Below, in pieces: positions 8,042-17,056 of a stretch of 64,000 nucleotides of DNA. The translations under genes and the position numbers were made by a program. How positions within the stretch are numbered: position 1 is the first letter of the stretch; each line of letters opens with the position of its first letter. The DNA is taken from the NCBI GenBank assembly GCA_036676455.1, contig JAKFCW010000117.1, positions 1 through 64,000 of the forward strand. Direction: 5' to 3'. Source of the DNA: UBA4093 sp036676455 (GTDB taxonomy: Bacteria; Cyanobacteriota; Sericytochromatia; S15B-MN24; UBA4093). Below the pieces are notes generated by a model. The model was not told the origin of the DNA and did not search any database. It worked only from the letters and a program-made list of their open reading frames with translations.

Positions 8042-9399
8042 GCAATCGTCTCCTGGAGCGTTGGGGGCGTGAGCAAGGATTCTCCCATGGGGGTCGGATC
8101 GAGGACTCCGTGAACGTGGATGGGGTTGCCGCGCAGGTAGGTGCGCTCGACGACTCCCACCAGGGCGCGTCCGAGGTACGGGGTCACGGCATGGCGGTGG
8201 CGAATCTGGTCGGGGTCGACGAGGAAGACGGCGTCGGGGTTCCAGACGACGAGGTCGGCGTCGAGGCCGGGGGCGATCGCCCCCTTTTTCCCGTCCAGCC
8301 CCGCGAAGGCCGCAGGCCGCTGGCAGAGCCAGCGCGCGAGATCGTCAAGCGCGAAGCCGCGGGCGCGGGCCTGGGTCCACAAGACCGGCAGGCTGAACTG
8401 CAGGGATGAGATGCCGCCCCATGCGCGCAGGAAGTCCCCGGACTCCGGGAGCTTGAGGCCCGGCGTGCAAGGGGAGTGGTCGCAGGCCACGAAGTCGAGG
8501 GTTCCTGAACGCAGGCCGTCCCAGAGGCGCTTGCGGTTCTCCGCCTCTCGAATGGGCGGTGCGCACTTGAAGGCGGTCGCGCCGTCGGGAATGTCCTCAG
8601 CGGCGAAGACCAGGTAATGCGGGCAGGTTTCGGCCGTGATGGGGAGGCCCTCGCGCTTGGCCGCTTCGAGGTCGGGCAGCGTGTCAGCGGCCGAGAGGTG
8701 GACGATGTGCACGCGGCAGCCCGTCTCGCGGCAGAGACGAATCATCAGGCGAACCGCCTCGACCTCCCAGCTCGCGGGCCGCGAGGCGAGGAACGTCCCG
8801 TAGGAACGCGCGGACATGCCCGCGAGATCGGGCCCCTCGCCCTCGAGCTCGGCATGTACAAGCAGCGGGATCCCATGGCGGGCCAGGATCGGCATGGCGA
8901 TCCGGAGATCCGCTTCGGTGACGTTGGGGAAATCGTCGATCCCCGAGTGCGTCAGGAAGGCCTTGAAGCCCTTCACCCCCGAGGCAATCATCCCTTCGAG
9001 CTCCGATGCGTTGCCCGGCACCACGCCCCCCCAGAACCCGACGTCGATCCAGCAATGCCCGTACGCAGCCTCCCGCTTGGCTTTCAAGGCTGCGAGCGTC
9101 GTGGTGACCGGAATGCTGTTGAGCGGCATGTCGATGAGCGTCGTGATCCCACCCACGGCGGCAGCCTGGGTAGCGGTCTCGTAGCCTTCCCACTCGGTCC
9201 GGCCAGGCTCGTTGACGTGAACATGGGTATCGACCACCCCGGCCATCAGGGCCGAGGCGCCGACATCCACGACCGGAACGTCGGGTGGCAAGTCATGTGG
9301 CGGCAGGACGGAGGCAATGCGTCCGTCCGTCACGCGAACGGCGGCACGTTGCGTACCGCCGGGAAGGATGACCCGTTGGCTGAGAATGACGAAATCCAT
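8038..9399 (-). CDS. allB: Allantoinase
   Basis: AllB opens the hydantoin ring of allantoin to give allantoate. The 453-residue amidohydrolase shows the binuclear metal site: DTHVHVNEPGRTEWEG, the carbamylated Lys region GVKGFKAFLTHSG, LLVHAE, VHIVHLS and the Asp of VACDHSPC. It is first in the five-gene operon that runs to puuD, with each of the first four junctions overlapping by four bases. The promoter is predicted at 9463-9471 on the minus strand. The ribosome site (GGAG) is rather distant. Confidence 0.95.
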   Translation of the reverse strand: MDFVILSQRVILPGGTQRAAVRVTDGRIASVLPPHDLPPDVPVVDVGASALMAGVVDTHVHVNEPGRTEWEGYETATQAAAVGGITTLIDMPLNSIPVTTTLAALKAKREAAYGHCWIDVGFWGGVVPGNASELEGMIASGVKGFKAFLTHSGIDDFPNVTEADLRIAMPILARHGIPLLVHAELEGEGPDLAGMSARSYGTFLASRPASWEVEAVRLMIRLCRETGCRVHIVHLSAADTLPDLEAAKREGLPITAETCPHYLVFAAEDIPDGATAFKCAPPIREAENRKRLWDGLRSGTLDFVACDHSPCTPGLKLPESGDFLRAWGGISSLQFSLPVLWTQARARGFALDDLARWLCQRPAAFAGLDGKKGAIAPGLDADLVVWNPDAVFLVDPDQIRHRHAVTPYLGRALVGVVERTYLRGNPIHVHGVLDPTPMGESLLTPPTLQETIA

Positions 9400-9446
9400 G
9401 ACGCAGGCTCCGTAATCGGCGGGGGGTCCATCGGGACTAAACCAGG

Positions 9447-9496
9447 AAACCTTAGGTTTCGGATTGTATCATAACCTCCGCATGTCAAAAATGACA
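9447..9496 (-). promoter_or_regulatory. allB promoter flanked by two palindromes
   Basis: On the minus strand an extended -10 TGATACAAT (complement of 9463-9471) would start transcription near 9456. Upstream, TGTCA-AAAA-TGACA (9483-9496) covers the -35 region, and AAACCTTAGGTTT (9447-9459) covers the start site. Palindromes at these two positions are the usual arrangement for a repressor operator; no regulator gene lies adjacent. The rest of the 9400-9704 gap has only the site listed next and no gene. Confidence 0.5.
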
Positions 9497-9579
9497 CGTT
9501 CCGCTCGCGGGGAACCCTGCCGCCCGAGGGGGGTGGCCTCCCCCGCAGTAACGGTGATGATTGGAACGTAGTAACGTCA

Positions 9580-9609
9580 TGTCGCTGTCTTGACAAGCGA
9601 TGATATACT
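9580..9609 (+). promoter_or_regulatory. Possible promoter/operator of the xanthine dehydrogenase operon
   Basis: TGTCTTGACA (9586-9595) is a short palindrome with TGTC/GACA arms like those in the allB operator. It contains a consensus -35 TTGACA, flanked by TCGCT and AGCGA. TATACT (9604-9609) is a good -10 but lies only 8 bases from TTGACA, so the pairing of elements is unclear. It precedes pucC by about 95 bases. Confidence 0.3.
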
Positions 9610-9704
9610 TCGATGTTAAGTTGCTCTAAGGACGAGGATGCCTACGGCCGTTCGTCCGTGACGAGTGCAGGACCGGATCCACTTCAACGACGAAGGATAC
9701 GCGC

Positions 9705-10532
9705 ATGTTCTATCAACCGAAGACGGTCGAAGAGGCGCTGGAGCTGAAGGCGCGCCTGGGAACGGCGGCTCGCTTCCTCGCCGGCGGCACGGACCTCGTG
9801 GTCATGATGAAGAAGGGACGTCTCACCCTCGAGGACGTCGTCGACCTCAGCCGACTCAGCGAGCTCTCCGGGACTCGCGACGAGGGCGAAACCCTCTACG
9901 TCGGGGCGCTCTGCCCCCATCGCACGCTTGAATCCTGGCCGATCCAGGTCCTGGCCTCGGCTGCCCGCCAGGTCGGAGGGCCCCAGATCCGCAACCGCGG
10001 GACCGTCGGCGGCAACGTCGGGACGGCCAGCCCCGCCGGGGACGTCTCGGTGGCCCTGCTTGCCCTGGATGCCTCGGTCGAGCTGATCAGCCTGCGAGGG
10101 ACGCGCATGCTGCCCCTTCGGGAGTTCTTCCTGGGCGTCGGCAAGACGGCGATCGCCGTGGACGAGCTGATCGCCGGGTTCCGCTTCCGGCGCCCCTCCA
10201 GGAGCGCCTTCTACAAGAACGGCAAGCGCAACTCCGTGGCCATCTCGGTGGTCTGCGCCGGGGTTTCCCTCGACACCGACGGCTACCCCGCCATCGCCCT
10301 GGGCTCGGTCGCCAGCACTCCGCTGCGACTGCTCAAGACCGAGGCCTTCCTGCGCGAGCGCGGCCTCGACCCCGAAACCGCTCTCGAAGCCGGCCGCCTG
10401 GCCTCCGAGGAGGTTCGCCCCATCACCGACCACCGCGCCTCGGCCGAGTACCGCCGGGCCGTGGCCGGAGTCGCCGTCACTCGCTTGCTGACTCAGCTCA
10501 TGCCGGGAGGTGCCCATGTCGCCCATGTCTAG
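9705..10532 (+). CDS. pucC: Xanthine dehydrogenase, FAD-binding subunit
   Basis: This subunit carries FAD and passes electrons from the iron-sulfur subunit to NAD. The 275-residue protein has the two FAD motifs of the CoxM/XdhB family: RFLAGGTDLVVMM near 21-33 and TVGGNVGTASPAGDV near 100-114, then the CO-dehydrogenase flavoprotein C-terminal domain. GAAGGA precedes the ATG. First gene of a five-gene operon matching the Bacillus subtilis pucABCDE set (order here C-E-D-A-B). Its 3' end overlaps the next gene by 17 bases. Confidence 0.92.
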   Translation: MFYQPKTVEEALELKARLGTAARFLAGGTDLVVMMKKGRLTLEDVVDLSRLSELSGTRDEGETLYVGALCPHRTLESWPIQVLASAARQVGGPQIRNRGTVGGNVGTASPAGDVSVALLALDASVELISLRGTRMLPLREFFLGVGKTAIAVDELIAGFRFRRPSRSAFYKNGKRNSVAISVVCAGVSLDTDGYPAIALGSVASTPLRLLKTEAFLRERGLDPETALEAGRLASEEVRPITDHRASAEYRRAVAGVAVTRLLTQLMPGGAHVAHV

Positions 10533-11067
10533 CTCGCTGCCCCCGCGCGGTTCCCAGGCCAACGACGACGAACGGCTGCCGCTCGCCTTCGCGCTGAACG
10601 GCGAAGCCGTCGACACCCGGGTCCATCCGCTCGACACCTTGCTCGAGGTGCTGCGCGAGAAGCTGCGCCTCACCGGCACCAAGGGGGCCTGCCACGAAGG
10701 GGAATGTGGCTCGTGCACCGTCCTGGTGGACGGCGTGCCCATGAACTCATGCCTGATCCTGGCCCCCCAGGTGCACGGCGCGGAGATCGTGACGGTCGAA
10801 GGCCTCGCCGACGGAGAGACGCTTTCTGCCGTGCAGAAGGCCTTCATCGACTGCGGGGCCGTCCAGTGCGGCTACTGCACTCCCGGCCTGCTCATCGCCG
10901 CCAAGTCCTTCCTCGAGACCTGCCCGAACCCCACCCCCGAGGAGGTGCGACAAGGCATGGAAGGCAACATCTGCCGCTGCACGGGCTACATGAAGGTCAT
11001 CGATGCCGTCGTCGAGGCAGCCAAGGCCATGCCGAACCCCAAGGGAGGTCGCCATGACCGGGCCTGA
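10516..11067 (+). CDS. pucE: Xanthine dehydrogenase, 2Fe-2S subunit
   Basis: Holds two [2Fe-2S] clusters. In 183 residues it shows the plant-type cluster CHEGECGSC...NSC and the second, helical-domain cluster CGYCTPG...CRCTGY, exactly as in CoxS/XdhC-type small subunits. I chose ATG 10516 because GGGAGG ends five bases upstream; a GTG at 10510 and an ATG at 10525 are alternatives. The first 20 or so residues are a Ser/Pro-rich extension. It overlaps the next gene by 14 bases. Confidence 0.93.
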   Translation: MSPMSSSLPPRGSQANDDERLPLAFALNGEAVDTRVHPLDTLLEVLREKLRLTGTKGACHEGECGSCTVLVDGVPMNSCLILAPQVHGAEIVTVEGLADGETLSAVQKAFIDCGAVQCGYCTPGLLIAAKSFLETCPNPTPEEVRQGMEGNICRCTGYMKVIDAVVEAAKAMPNPKGGRHDRA

Positions 11068-13372
11068 TTTTTCGCCCGTCGGCGCGAGCGTCCGCCGCAA
11101 CGACGCCAGGGGCAAGGTGACCGGCGAGACCCGCTACGGCGGAGACCTGGCCGGTGAGGACGCCCTGCACGTCGCAGTATTACGTAGTGAGCTGCCGCAT
11201 GCCGAGATCCGCGGCATCGATACCGCCAAGGCCAAGGCTCTGCCGGGTGTCGTTGCGGTCCTCACCGCCGCGGACGTCCCGGGCACCAACCGCCATGGCC
11301 TGATCCGGCGCGACCAGGAGCTGATTGCCAGCCGCTTTGTGCGCTACACCGGAGATGCCGTGGCCGTGGTCGTCGCCGAGACGGCCAAGATCGCCCGGCG
11401 GGCCCTCGGCCTGATAGATGTCGACTACTTCCCGCTGCCGGGAGTCTTCACCCTCGACGAGGCGCTCGCCCCGGACGCTCCCCAGATTCACCCCATCGGA
11501 AACCTCCTGACCCGCAAGCCGATCCTGCGCGGGGACGCGGAGACGGCCATGCGCGAGGCCTTCGTCACCGTCGAGGAGACCTACCTCACCCAGGCCGTCG
11601 ATCACGCCTTCCTCGATCTCGAGGCCGGCATGGCCTACATGGACGGCGACGTGCTGACCCTCCATGCCTCCGGGCAGTGGGTGCATGAAGAGCGGCGGCT
11701 CCTGTCCCTGGCACTAGGCCTTCCTCAGGAGCGCATGAGGATCATTCAACCCGCCACAGGAGGCGCTTTCGGCGGCCGCGAGGACCTGGGCATCCAGATA
11801 TACCTCGCGTTGGCGGCCTTGAAGACCGGACGAACGGTCCGTCAGGACTATGATCGCGCCGAGTCGATGACCGCGCGACACAAGCGCCACCCCCTGCGGA
11901 TTCGCTACCAGCTGGGAGCCGACCGCGAAGGCAACCTGGTCGCGGCCAAGGTCACGGTACATGCCGACACGGGCGCCTACGCGTCGACGGGAGACGCCGT
12001 CATGCGCAAGTCGGCCAGCCATGCGACCGGACCTTACCGGGTGCCCAACGTGCAGGTGGACGTCTTCGGGGTCTTCACCAACCTGAGCCCCTGCGGCGCC
12101 ATGCGCGGCTTCGGCGCGGCCCAGATGGCCGTGGGCTACGAGCTGGCACTGGACAAGCTCGCCGAGGCCCTCGGCATGGACCGCCTGGAGATCCGGCGCC
12201 GGAACCTCATCCGCAACGGCGAGTCCGTCACCACGACCCAGGTCATCCCGGTGGCTACCGGCCTGCAATGCCTGGAGGAGGCCCAGCGCCGGATCGGCTG
12301 GGAGCGGCGTGACTACGAGACGGGGAGCCCGACCCTCAAGCGGGGTTACGGCATCTCGACGTTCTGCTTCGGCCTCGGATACGGGGATGGCTTTCCCGAT
12401 GCCTCGCGGGCGCGGGTGCGCTTCGCCGAGGACGGCGTGCTCGAGGTCTACACGGGGGCCGTCGAGGTCGGTCAGGGCCTGACCACGGTCATGGCGCAGA
12501 TCGCCGCGCAAGAGTGCGGGGTGGACCCGGAGTCGGTGCGCGTGATCTGGGCCGATACCCACCGCACGCCGGAGTCGGGCTCCAGCTCGGCGACCCGGCA
12601 AACGTACTTCACCGGCTCGGCCGTGCAGATCGCCGCCTCCGAGCTGCGACTGCAGCTCATGGACATCGGTGCGGCCATGCTGCCCGTGCACTGGGACGAC
12701 CTCACGCTTGCGGGCGGCGAACTGCGCGATCGCCACGAGGCCTCGCTCTCGCTGCCGATCGCCAGGGTCCTGGAAGAAGGCCGGCGCCGGGGCTTCTCGC
12801 TGGAGGCCTCCGGCATCTTCAAGCCGCCCACGCTGCCGAGCGACCCCGAGGGCCTGTCGCCTCGCTCGTTCATCACCTACCTCTTCGGCAGCCATGCCTG
12901 CTCGCTACTGGTCGACGTCGAGACGGGCGAGGTCAAGGTAGAGCGGATCGTCGCGGTCCACGACGTCGGCAAGGCCCTCAACCCCAGGCTGGTCACCGGC
13001 CAGATCGAGGGGGGCGTCACCCAGGGGCTCGGCATGGCCCTCATGGAGGAAGTGATCCGGCGGGAGGGCAAGATCCTCAACCCCGGTTTCACCGACTACA
13101 TCTTGCCGACCATGGTGGACGTGCCGCCCATCGAGGCGGTCTTCCTCGAGAACGCCGACGTCGGAGGTCCCTACGGGGCCCGCGGCATCGGCGAGCCGCC
13201 CTTGATCGGGACGCCGCCGGCCATCCTGTCGGCGATCGCCGACGCCATCGGCACCCAGGTGACCGAGACCCCCGCCACCCCGGAGCGCGTCTGGCGCGCC
13301 ATACAGGAGAAACCCCACCGTGAGCGCGCGCGAGACCTTGGAATGCCTGCTTCGGTTCATTCAGGAGAATAG
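11054..13372 (+). CDS. pucD: Xanthine dehydrogenase, molybdenum-binding subunit
   Basis: The 772-residue catalytic subunit hydroxylates hypoxanthine/xanthine to urate at a molybdopterin centre. Motifs along the chain: GGAFGGRED near 250, AMRGFGAAQMA near 350, EVGQGLTTVMAQIAA near 475, GGVTQGLGMALMEE near 660 and GARGIGEPPLIG near 715, where the Glu is the expected base. ATG 11054 follows GGGAGG. The last 53 bases overlap the next gene in another frame. XDH-family members act on various purines and aldehydes; the surrounding urate genes make xanthine the best guess. Confidence 0.92.
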   Translation: MTGPDFSPVGASVRRNDARGKVTGETRYGGDLAGEDALHVAVLRSELPHAEIRGIDTAKAKALPGVVAVLTAADVPGTNRHGLIRRDQELIASRFVRYTGDAVAVVVAETAKIARRALGLIDVDYFPLPGVFTLDEALAPDAPQIHPIGNLLTRKPILRGDAETAMREAFVTVEETYLTQAVDHAFLDLEAGMAYMDGDVLTLHASGQWVHEERRLLSLALGLPQERMRIIQPATGGAFGGREDLGIQIYLALAALKTGRTVRQDYDRAESMTARHKRHPLRIRYQLGADREGNLVAAKVTVHADTGAYASTGDAVMRKSASHATGPYRVPNVQVDVFGVFTNLSPCGAMRGFGAAQMAVGYELALDKLAEALGMDRLEIRRRNLIRNGESVTTTQVIPVATGLQCLEEAQRRIGWERRDYETGSPTLKRGYGISTFCFGLGYGDGFPDASRARVRFAEDGVLEVYTGAVEVGQGLTTVMAQIAAQECGVDPESVRVIWADTHRTPESGSSSATRQTYFTGSAVQIAASELRLQLMDIGAAMLPVHWDDLTLAGGELRDRHEASLSLPIARVLEEGRRRGFSLEASGIFKPPTLPSDPEGLSPRSFITYLFGSHACSLLVDVETGEVKVERIVAVHDVGKALNPRLVTGQIEGGVTQGLGMALMEEVIRREGKILNPGFTDYILPTMVDVPPIEAVFLENADVGGPYGARGIGEPPLIGTPPAILSAIADAIGTQVTETPATPERVWRAIQEKPHRERARDLGMPASVHSGE

Positions 13373-14153
13373 GCCGGTCGCCCTGGTCACGCTGGTCGGT
13401 TCCAGCGGCTCGATTCCCAATGCGGTCGGCGCCAAGATGGTCGTCGGATCCGAGGGGGAGCGGCTCGCCGGAACCGTCGGCGGCGGCGAGATCGAGCTCA
13501 TGTCGCTGAGCATGGCCGCCGAGGCCATCGCCCAGCGCAAGAGCCGCCTGGGCAGCTACCACCTGACCGAGAAGCATGCCCACGGGATCGGCATGATGTG
13601 CGGAGGAACGGTGCAAGTCTTCATCGAGGTCCACGTCCCGGCCCCCCGCGTCGTCCTCGTCGGGGCGGGCCACGTCAACATCGAGATCGCGCGGCTCGCC
13701 AGGGCCCTGGACTTTCCGGTCATCGTCATCGACGAGCGGCCTGAATGGGCCAACGGCATGAACTACCCCGACTGCACGATCATCCCCGAGCGGGCCTCGG
13801 CGGGCATGGCGCAGGTGAACTGGCTGGAGTCCGACTACCTGCTCATCGCGACGGCAGACGCCGACACGGAATCGCTGCGCGCAGCCCTGAGCGTGCCATG
13901 CCGCTACGTCGGGCTGGTGGCGAGCAAGCGCAAGACCATCCAGATCCTCAAGAACCTCGCCGCCGAGGGCCATGACCTCTCGGGCCTGACGCCCCGCCTG
14001 CGCGCGCCGGTCGGCCTCGACCTGGGGGGCAAGGAGCCCGTTGAGATTGCCCTCTCGGTCATGGCCGAGATCCAGGCGCATCGCAACGGACGCGATGCCC
14101 GCCCGCTTTCCTACGTGGAGCGCATCCCCGCCTCCGCCAAGCTGCCCCTGTGA
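13320..14153 (+). CDS. pucA: XdhC-family molybdenum cofactor sulfuration factor
   Basis: XdhC proteins bind sulfurated molybdenum cofactor and deliver it to xanthine dehydrogenase. The 277-residue protein has an N-terminal XdhC/CoxI domain (VGSSGSIPNAVGAKMVV, GTVGGGEIE) and a Rossmann C-terminal domain (VVLVGAGHVNIEIA). The start is GTG 13320 with GGAG about ten bases upstream, inside the end of pucD. The stop overlaps the GTG of the next gene. Confidence 0.9.
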   Translation: MSARETLECLLRFIQENRPVALVTLVGSSGSIPNAVGAKMVVGSEGERLAGTVGGGEIELMSLSMAAEAIAQRKSRLGSYHLTEKHAHGIGMMCGGTVQVFIEVHVPAPRVVLVGAGHVNIEIARLARALDFPVIVIDERPEWANGMNYPDCTIIPERASAGMAQVNWLESDYLLIATADADTESLRAALSVPCRYVGLVASKRKTIQILKNLAAEGHDLSGLTPRLRAPVGLDLGGKEPVEIALSVMAEIQAHRNGRDARPLSYVERIPASAKLPL

Positions 14154-14746
14154 TCGATCGCCGTCGCTCGGCAGCCGTCGTCACGGCGGCCGGTTTCTCG
14201 TCCCGGATGGGCCTGCCCAAGGCCATGCTCGACTGGAACGGCATGACGCTCTTGCAGCACCAGCTCTCGCTTCTTGCCAGCTGGGGGACCGTCTGCCTGG
14301 TGCTGGGCCACGAGGCGGTGCGCCTGCAAAAGGGTCTACGCCTCCCGAGCAACTTCCGGGTCGTCGTCAACCCCGACTATGCCACCGGGCGAGCCTCCTC
14401 GCTGAGAGCCGGCTTCGCGGCTCTCGAAGCCGAGCCGGAGGTCGTGCTGGTGGTCGGCGTCGATCAGCCTATGGAGGCTGGGGCCCTCGACTTGCTGGTC
14501 AGTGCGATGACGCCCGAGGATGCGATCGCCATGCCCGTCTCGGGCGGCAAGCGCGGCCATCCCGTGCTCTTTGCGGGAAGACTGCTTACCGAGTTGCTCG
14601 CCATCCAGGAGGAAACGGAGGGCCTGCGTGCGGTCGTGCGCCGCCACCCCGCGCGCTTCGTCGAGGTCCCGGGGCCCTTCTGGGATCTCAATCGCCCCGA
14701 GGACTACGAGCAGGCGCGAGCCACCTTGAATTTAATCGCTTACTAG
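14150..14746 (+). CDS. pucB: MobA-like molybdopterin nucleotidyltransferase
   Basis: Members (MocA/PucB) attach CMP or GMP to molybdopterin for xanthine-oxidase-family enzymes. The 198-residue protein opens with AAGFSSRMGLPKAMLDW, the nucleotide-binding loop, has the metal-binding Asp in VGVDQPM near 105, and ends with FWDLNRPEDYE. GTG start overlaps the pucA stop (GTGA). It ends tail-to-tail with moaA; the two TAG stops share the palindrome CTAG. Confidence 0.87.
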   Translation: MIDRRRSAAVVTAAGFSSRMGLPKAMLDWNGMTLLQHQLSLLASWGTVCLVLGHEAVRLQKGLRLPSNFRVVVNPDYATGRASSLRAGFAALEAEPEVVLVVGVDQPMEAGALDLLVSAMTPEDAIAMPVSGGKRGHPVLFAGRLLTELLAIQEETEGLRAVVRRHPARFVEVPGPFWDLNRPEDYEQARATLNLIAY

Positions 14747-15726
14747 CCCCCGATGCGGGACATGGTGCGGTGAATCGGCAGGCCTGCGCCCCATTCGTGA
14801 TGCTGGGGCTTGGCTCCCAGTGAATTGCGAACGAGCGCTTGCATGGCTTCGGGGCTGCCACCCTCGCGCAAGAGGCCCAAGAGATCCTGCTCTTCGGGCC
14901 GCATCAGGCAGGCCTTGATCTGGCCGTCCGCGGTCAGGCGAATCCGGTTGCAGGCGTCGCAGAAGGTATGGCTCATCGGGCTGATGAAGCCGATCGTGCC
15001 CAGTGCCCCGGGGATCTCGAAGATCCGGGCGGGCCCGTTCCCGGTCACGGACTGGGCCGCGGGCAATAGGGGATGGCGCTCGCGGATGGCGGCGATGAGA
15101 TCCTCCACGGGGACGTAGCGCCGCTCCTCGAAGAAGTCGCGATCGCCGACGTGCATCATCTCGATGAAGCGAACGTGGACCTTGGAGCGCAGGGTCCACT
15201 CGGCGAAGTCGAGCACCTCGTCGTCGTTGGTGCCCGGGATGATCACGACGTTCACCTTGACCGGGTCGAGTCCGACCTCCACGGCGCGCTCAATCCCGGC
15301 CATCACCTTGGCGATGTCTCCACCCCGCGTAATCGTGGCGAAGCGGTCGGCCCTGAGGCTGTCGAGGCTGACGTTGATGCGCGAGAGCCCCGCGGTGCGC
15401 AGGCGCTCGGCAAGGCTTGCCAGGAAGATGCCGTTGGTCGTCAGGGCGAGATCCTCGAGGCCGGGAAGCGCGGAGATGCGGGCGACGAGTTCGGGCAGGC
15501 CCTTGCGCAGCAGGGGCTCTCCTCCCGTGAGGCGAAGCTTGCGCAGGCCCAACGGTAGGAAGACCTTTGATAGCAACTGGATGATCTCGTCGTCCTGGAG
15601 GATCGCCTCATGCGGGATCCAGTTGAGGCCCTCGGGAGGCATGCAGTACTGGCAGCGCAGGTTGCAGCGGTCGGTCAGCGAGAGCCTGAGGTAAGAGATG
15701 CGCCGGTCGTGAGCGTCGATCAGCAT
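14743..15726 (-). CDS. moaA: GTP 3',8-cyclase MoaA (radical SAM)
   Basis: MoaA starts molybdenum cofactor synthesis by converting GTP to 3',8-cyclo-GTP. The 327-residue protein has the radical-SAM cluster C21-x3-C25-x2-C28 in DRCNLRCQYCMPPEG, a second cluster site CDACNRIRLTADGQIKACL, RLTGGEPLLR, and the C-terminal double Gly essential for activity. It overlaps the end of moeA by seven bases and is read from the same transcript. Confidence 0.96.
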   Translation of the reverse strand: MLIDAHDRRISYLRLSLTDRCNLRCQYCMPPEGLNWIPHEAILQDDEIIQLLSKVFLPLGLRKLRLTGGEPLLRKGLPELVARISALPGLEDLALTTNGIFLASLAERLRTAGLSRINVSLDSLRADRFATITRGGDIAKVMAGIERAVEVGLDPVKVNVVIIPGTNDDEVLDFAEWTLRSKVHVRFIEMMHVGDRDFFEERRYVPVEDLIAAIRERHPLLPAAQSVTGNGPARIFEIPGALGTIGFISPMSHTFCDACNRIRLTADGQIKACLMRPEEQDLLGLLREGGSPEAMQALVRNSLGAKPQHHEWGAGLPIHRTMSRIGG

Positions 15727-16946
15727 GAGACCTCCTCCCAGGCATCATCGAGCATGAGGGCATCCACCCGCTCTCCGGCCTCGAGGCCGGAGGTCTCGGC
15801 AGGGACCCAGAGCAAGGCGTTGGCGCGCGCCATCGAGCCCAGCATGGCCGAGCCCTGCGCTCCGGCGAGCGACGCCTCGGGCCCGTTCTCGCCAGCCGTG
15901 ACCACCGCGCGCAGGAACGTGGTGAGACCCTGGCGCTTGGAACAGCGCTCGGTCATCGTGACCGTCATGCGCCGCCCCTGCGGCTGCGCATGGCCCATCA
16001 GCCGCCGCAAGGCGGGGCGCACGTAGACCTCGAAGCAGACCCGGGTCGAGACGGGATTTCCCGGCAGGCCGAAGGCGGGCTTGCCCGCGAGGGTGGCATA
16101 GGTCAGCGGCTTGCCCGGCTGCTGGGCGACCCGCTCGAAGTGAACCGTGCCCAGGTCGCGCAGGGCCTCGCTGACGTAGTCGTAGGCGCCCATCGAGACG
16201 CCGCCGGAGGTCATGATCACGTCGCAGGCGGTTGCCTCATCGAGGAGGCGGCGGGTCGACTCGCGGTCGTCACGTACGACCCCCAGCATGACGGGGATGG
16301 CACCGGTCTCGGCGACCATGGCCGCCATGGCGATTGCGTTGCTGTCGTAGATCTGGCCATGCTGCAAGGGCTGGCCAGGCGCGACCAGCTCGTTGCCGGT
16401 GGTCAGGATGGCGACCCGCGGCGCGGCGTAGACCGTGACCTCGGCGCGGCCGATCGCCGCCAGCAGCGCGAGCCGCGAAGGGGTCAGGCGGGCGCCGGGT
16501 TCGAGCAGGCGATCTCCTGCTCGCAAATCCTCGCCCCGCAGGCGGACGTGGTCCCCGGAGGCGGGGGGCCTCACGAACATCACCCGTCCGTCCACCAGCT
16601 CGGTCTCCTCGATCTTGACGACGGCATCCGCCCCCGGCGGCATCGGCGCCCCCGTCATGATCCGGCCGCATGTCCCGGGTCGCAGGGGGGCCAGCTGCCC
16701 CGACCCCGCCGCGGACTCCAGGGCCACGGGCAAGAGGACGGGTGAGGCCGCGCTCGCGCCCTGCAAGTCCGCCGAATGAACGGCGTAGCCATCCATGGCC
16801 GAGTTGTCGAAGGACGGCAAATCCAAGCCGGCCGTCACGTCCTCGGCAAGAATCCGCCCGCGGGCTTCGAGCAGCGGCAAGCTGACTTTGGGGCCGGGAC
16901 GCAGGGTTTCAGCGATCCGCTCGCGGGCCTCGATTACGGAAATCAA
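15720..16946 (-). CDS. moeA: Molybdopterin molybdenumtransferase MoeA
   Basis: MoeA inserts molybdate into adenylylated molybdopterin. The 408-residue protein has all domains in order: N-terminal DNSAMDGYA, the beta domain GRIMTGAPMPPGADAVVKIEE, the MoCF domain with TTGNEL, SGGVSMGAYDYV and GLPGNPVS, and domain IV. First gene of a two-gene unit with moaA. It is divergent from moeB. Confidence 0.96.
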   Translation of the reverse strand: MISVIEARERIAETLRPGPKVSLPLLEARGRILAEDVTAGLDLPSFDNSAMDGYAVHSADLQGASAASPVLLPVALESAAGSGQLAPLRPGTCGRIMTGAPMPPGADAVVKIEETELVDGRVMFVRPPASGDHVRLRGEDLRAGDRLLEPGARLTPSRLALLAAIGRAEVTVYAAPRVAILTTGNELVAPGQPLQHGQIYDSNAIAMAAMVAETGAIPVMLGVVRDDRESTRRLLDEATACDVIMTSGGVSMGAYDYVSEALRDLGTVHFERVAQQPGKPLTYATLAGKPAFGLPGNPVSTRVCFEVYVRPALRRLMGHAQPQGRRMTVTMTERCSKRQGLTTFLRAVVTAGENGPEASLAGAQGSAMLGSMARANALLWVPAETSGLEAGERVDALMLDDAWEEVSC

Positions 16947-17001
16947 CGGGTCAAACCTCCCTGGCAGCTCGTCGGGGAGTCAGGCAAACGCCATTCTACC
17001 T

Positions 17002-17007
17002 TATAAT
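17002..17007 (+). promoter_or_regulatory. -10 element TATAAT before moeB
   Basis: A perfect TATAAT without a visible -35 at the right spacing. It would give a leader of about 43 bases before the moeB ATG at 17057. Confidence 0.5.
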
Positions 17008-17056
17008 GGGAACGGTATGGCGGAAAACGTGCAGTTTAATTTGATGAGGGATCCGG

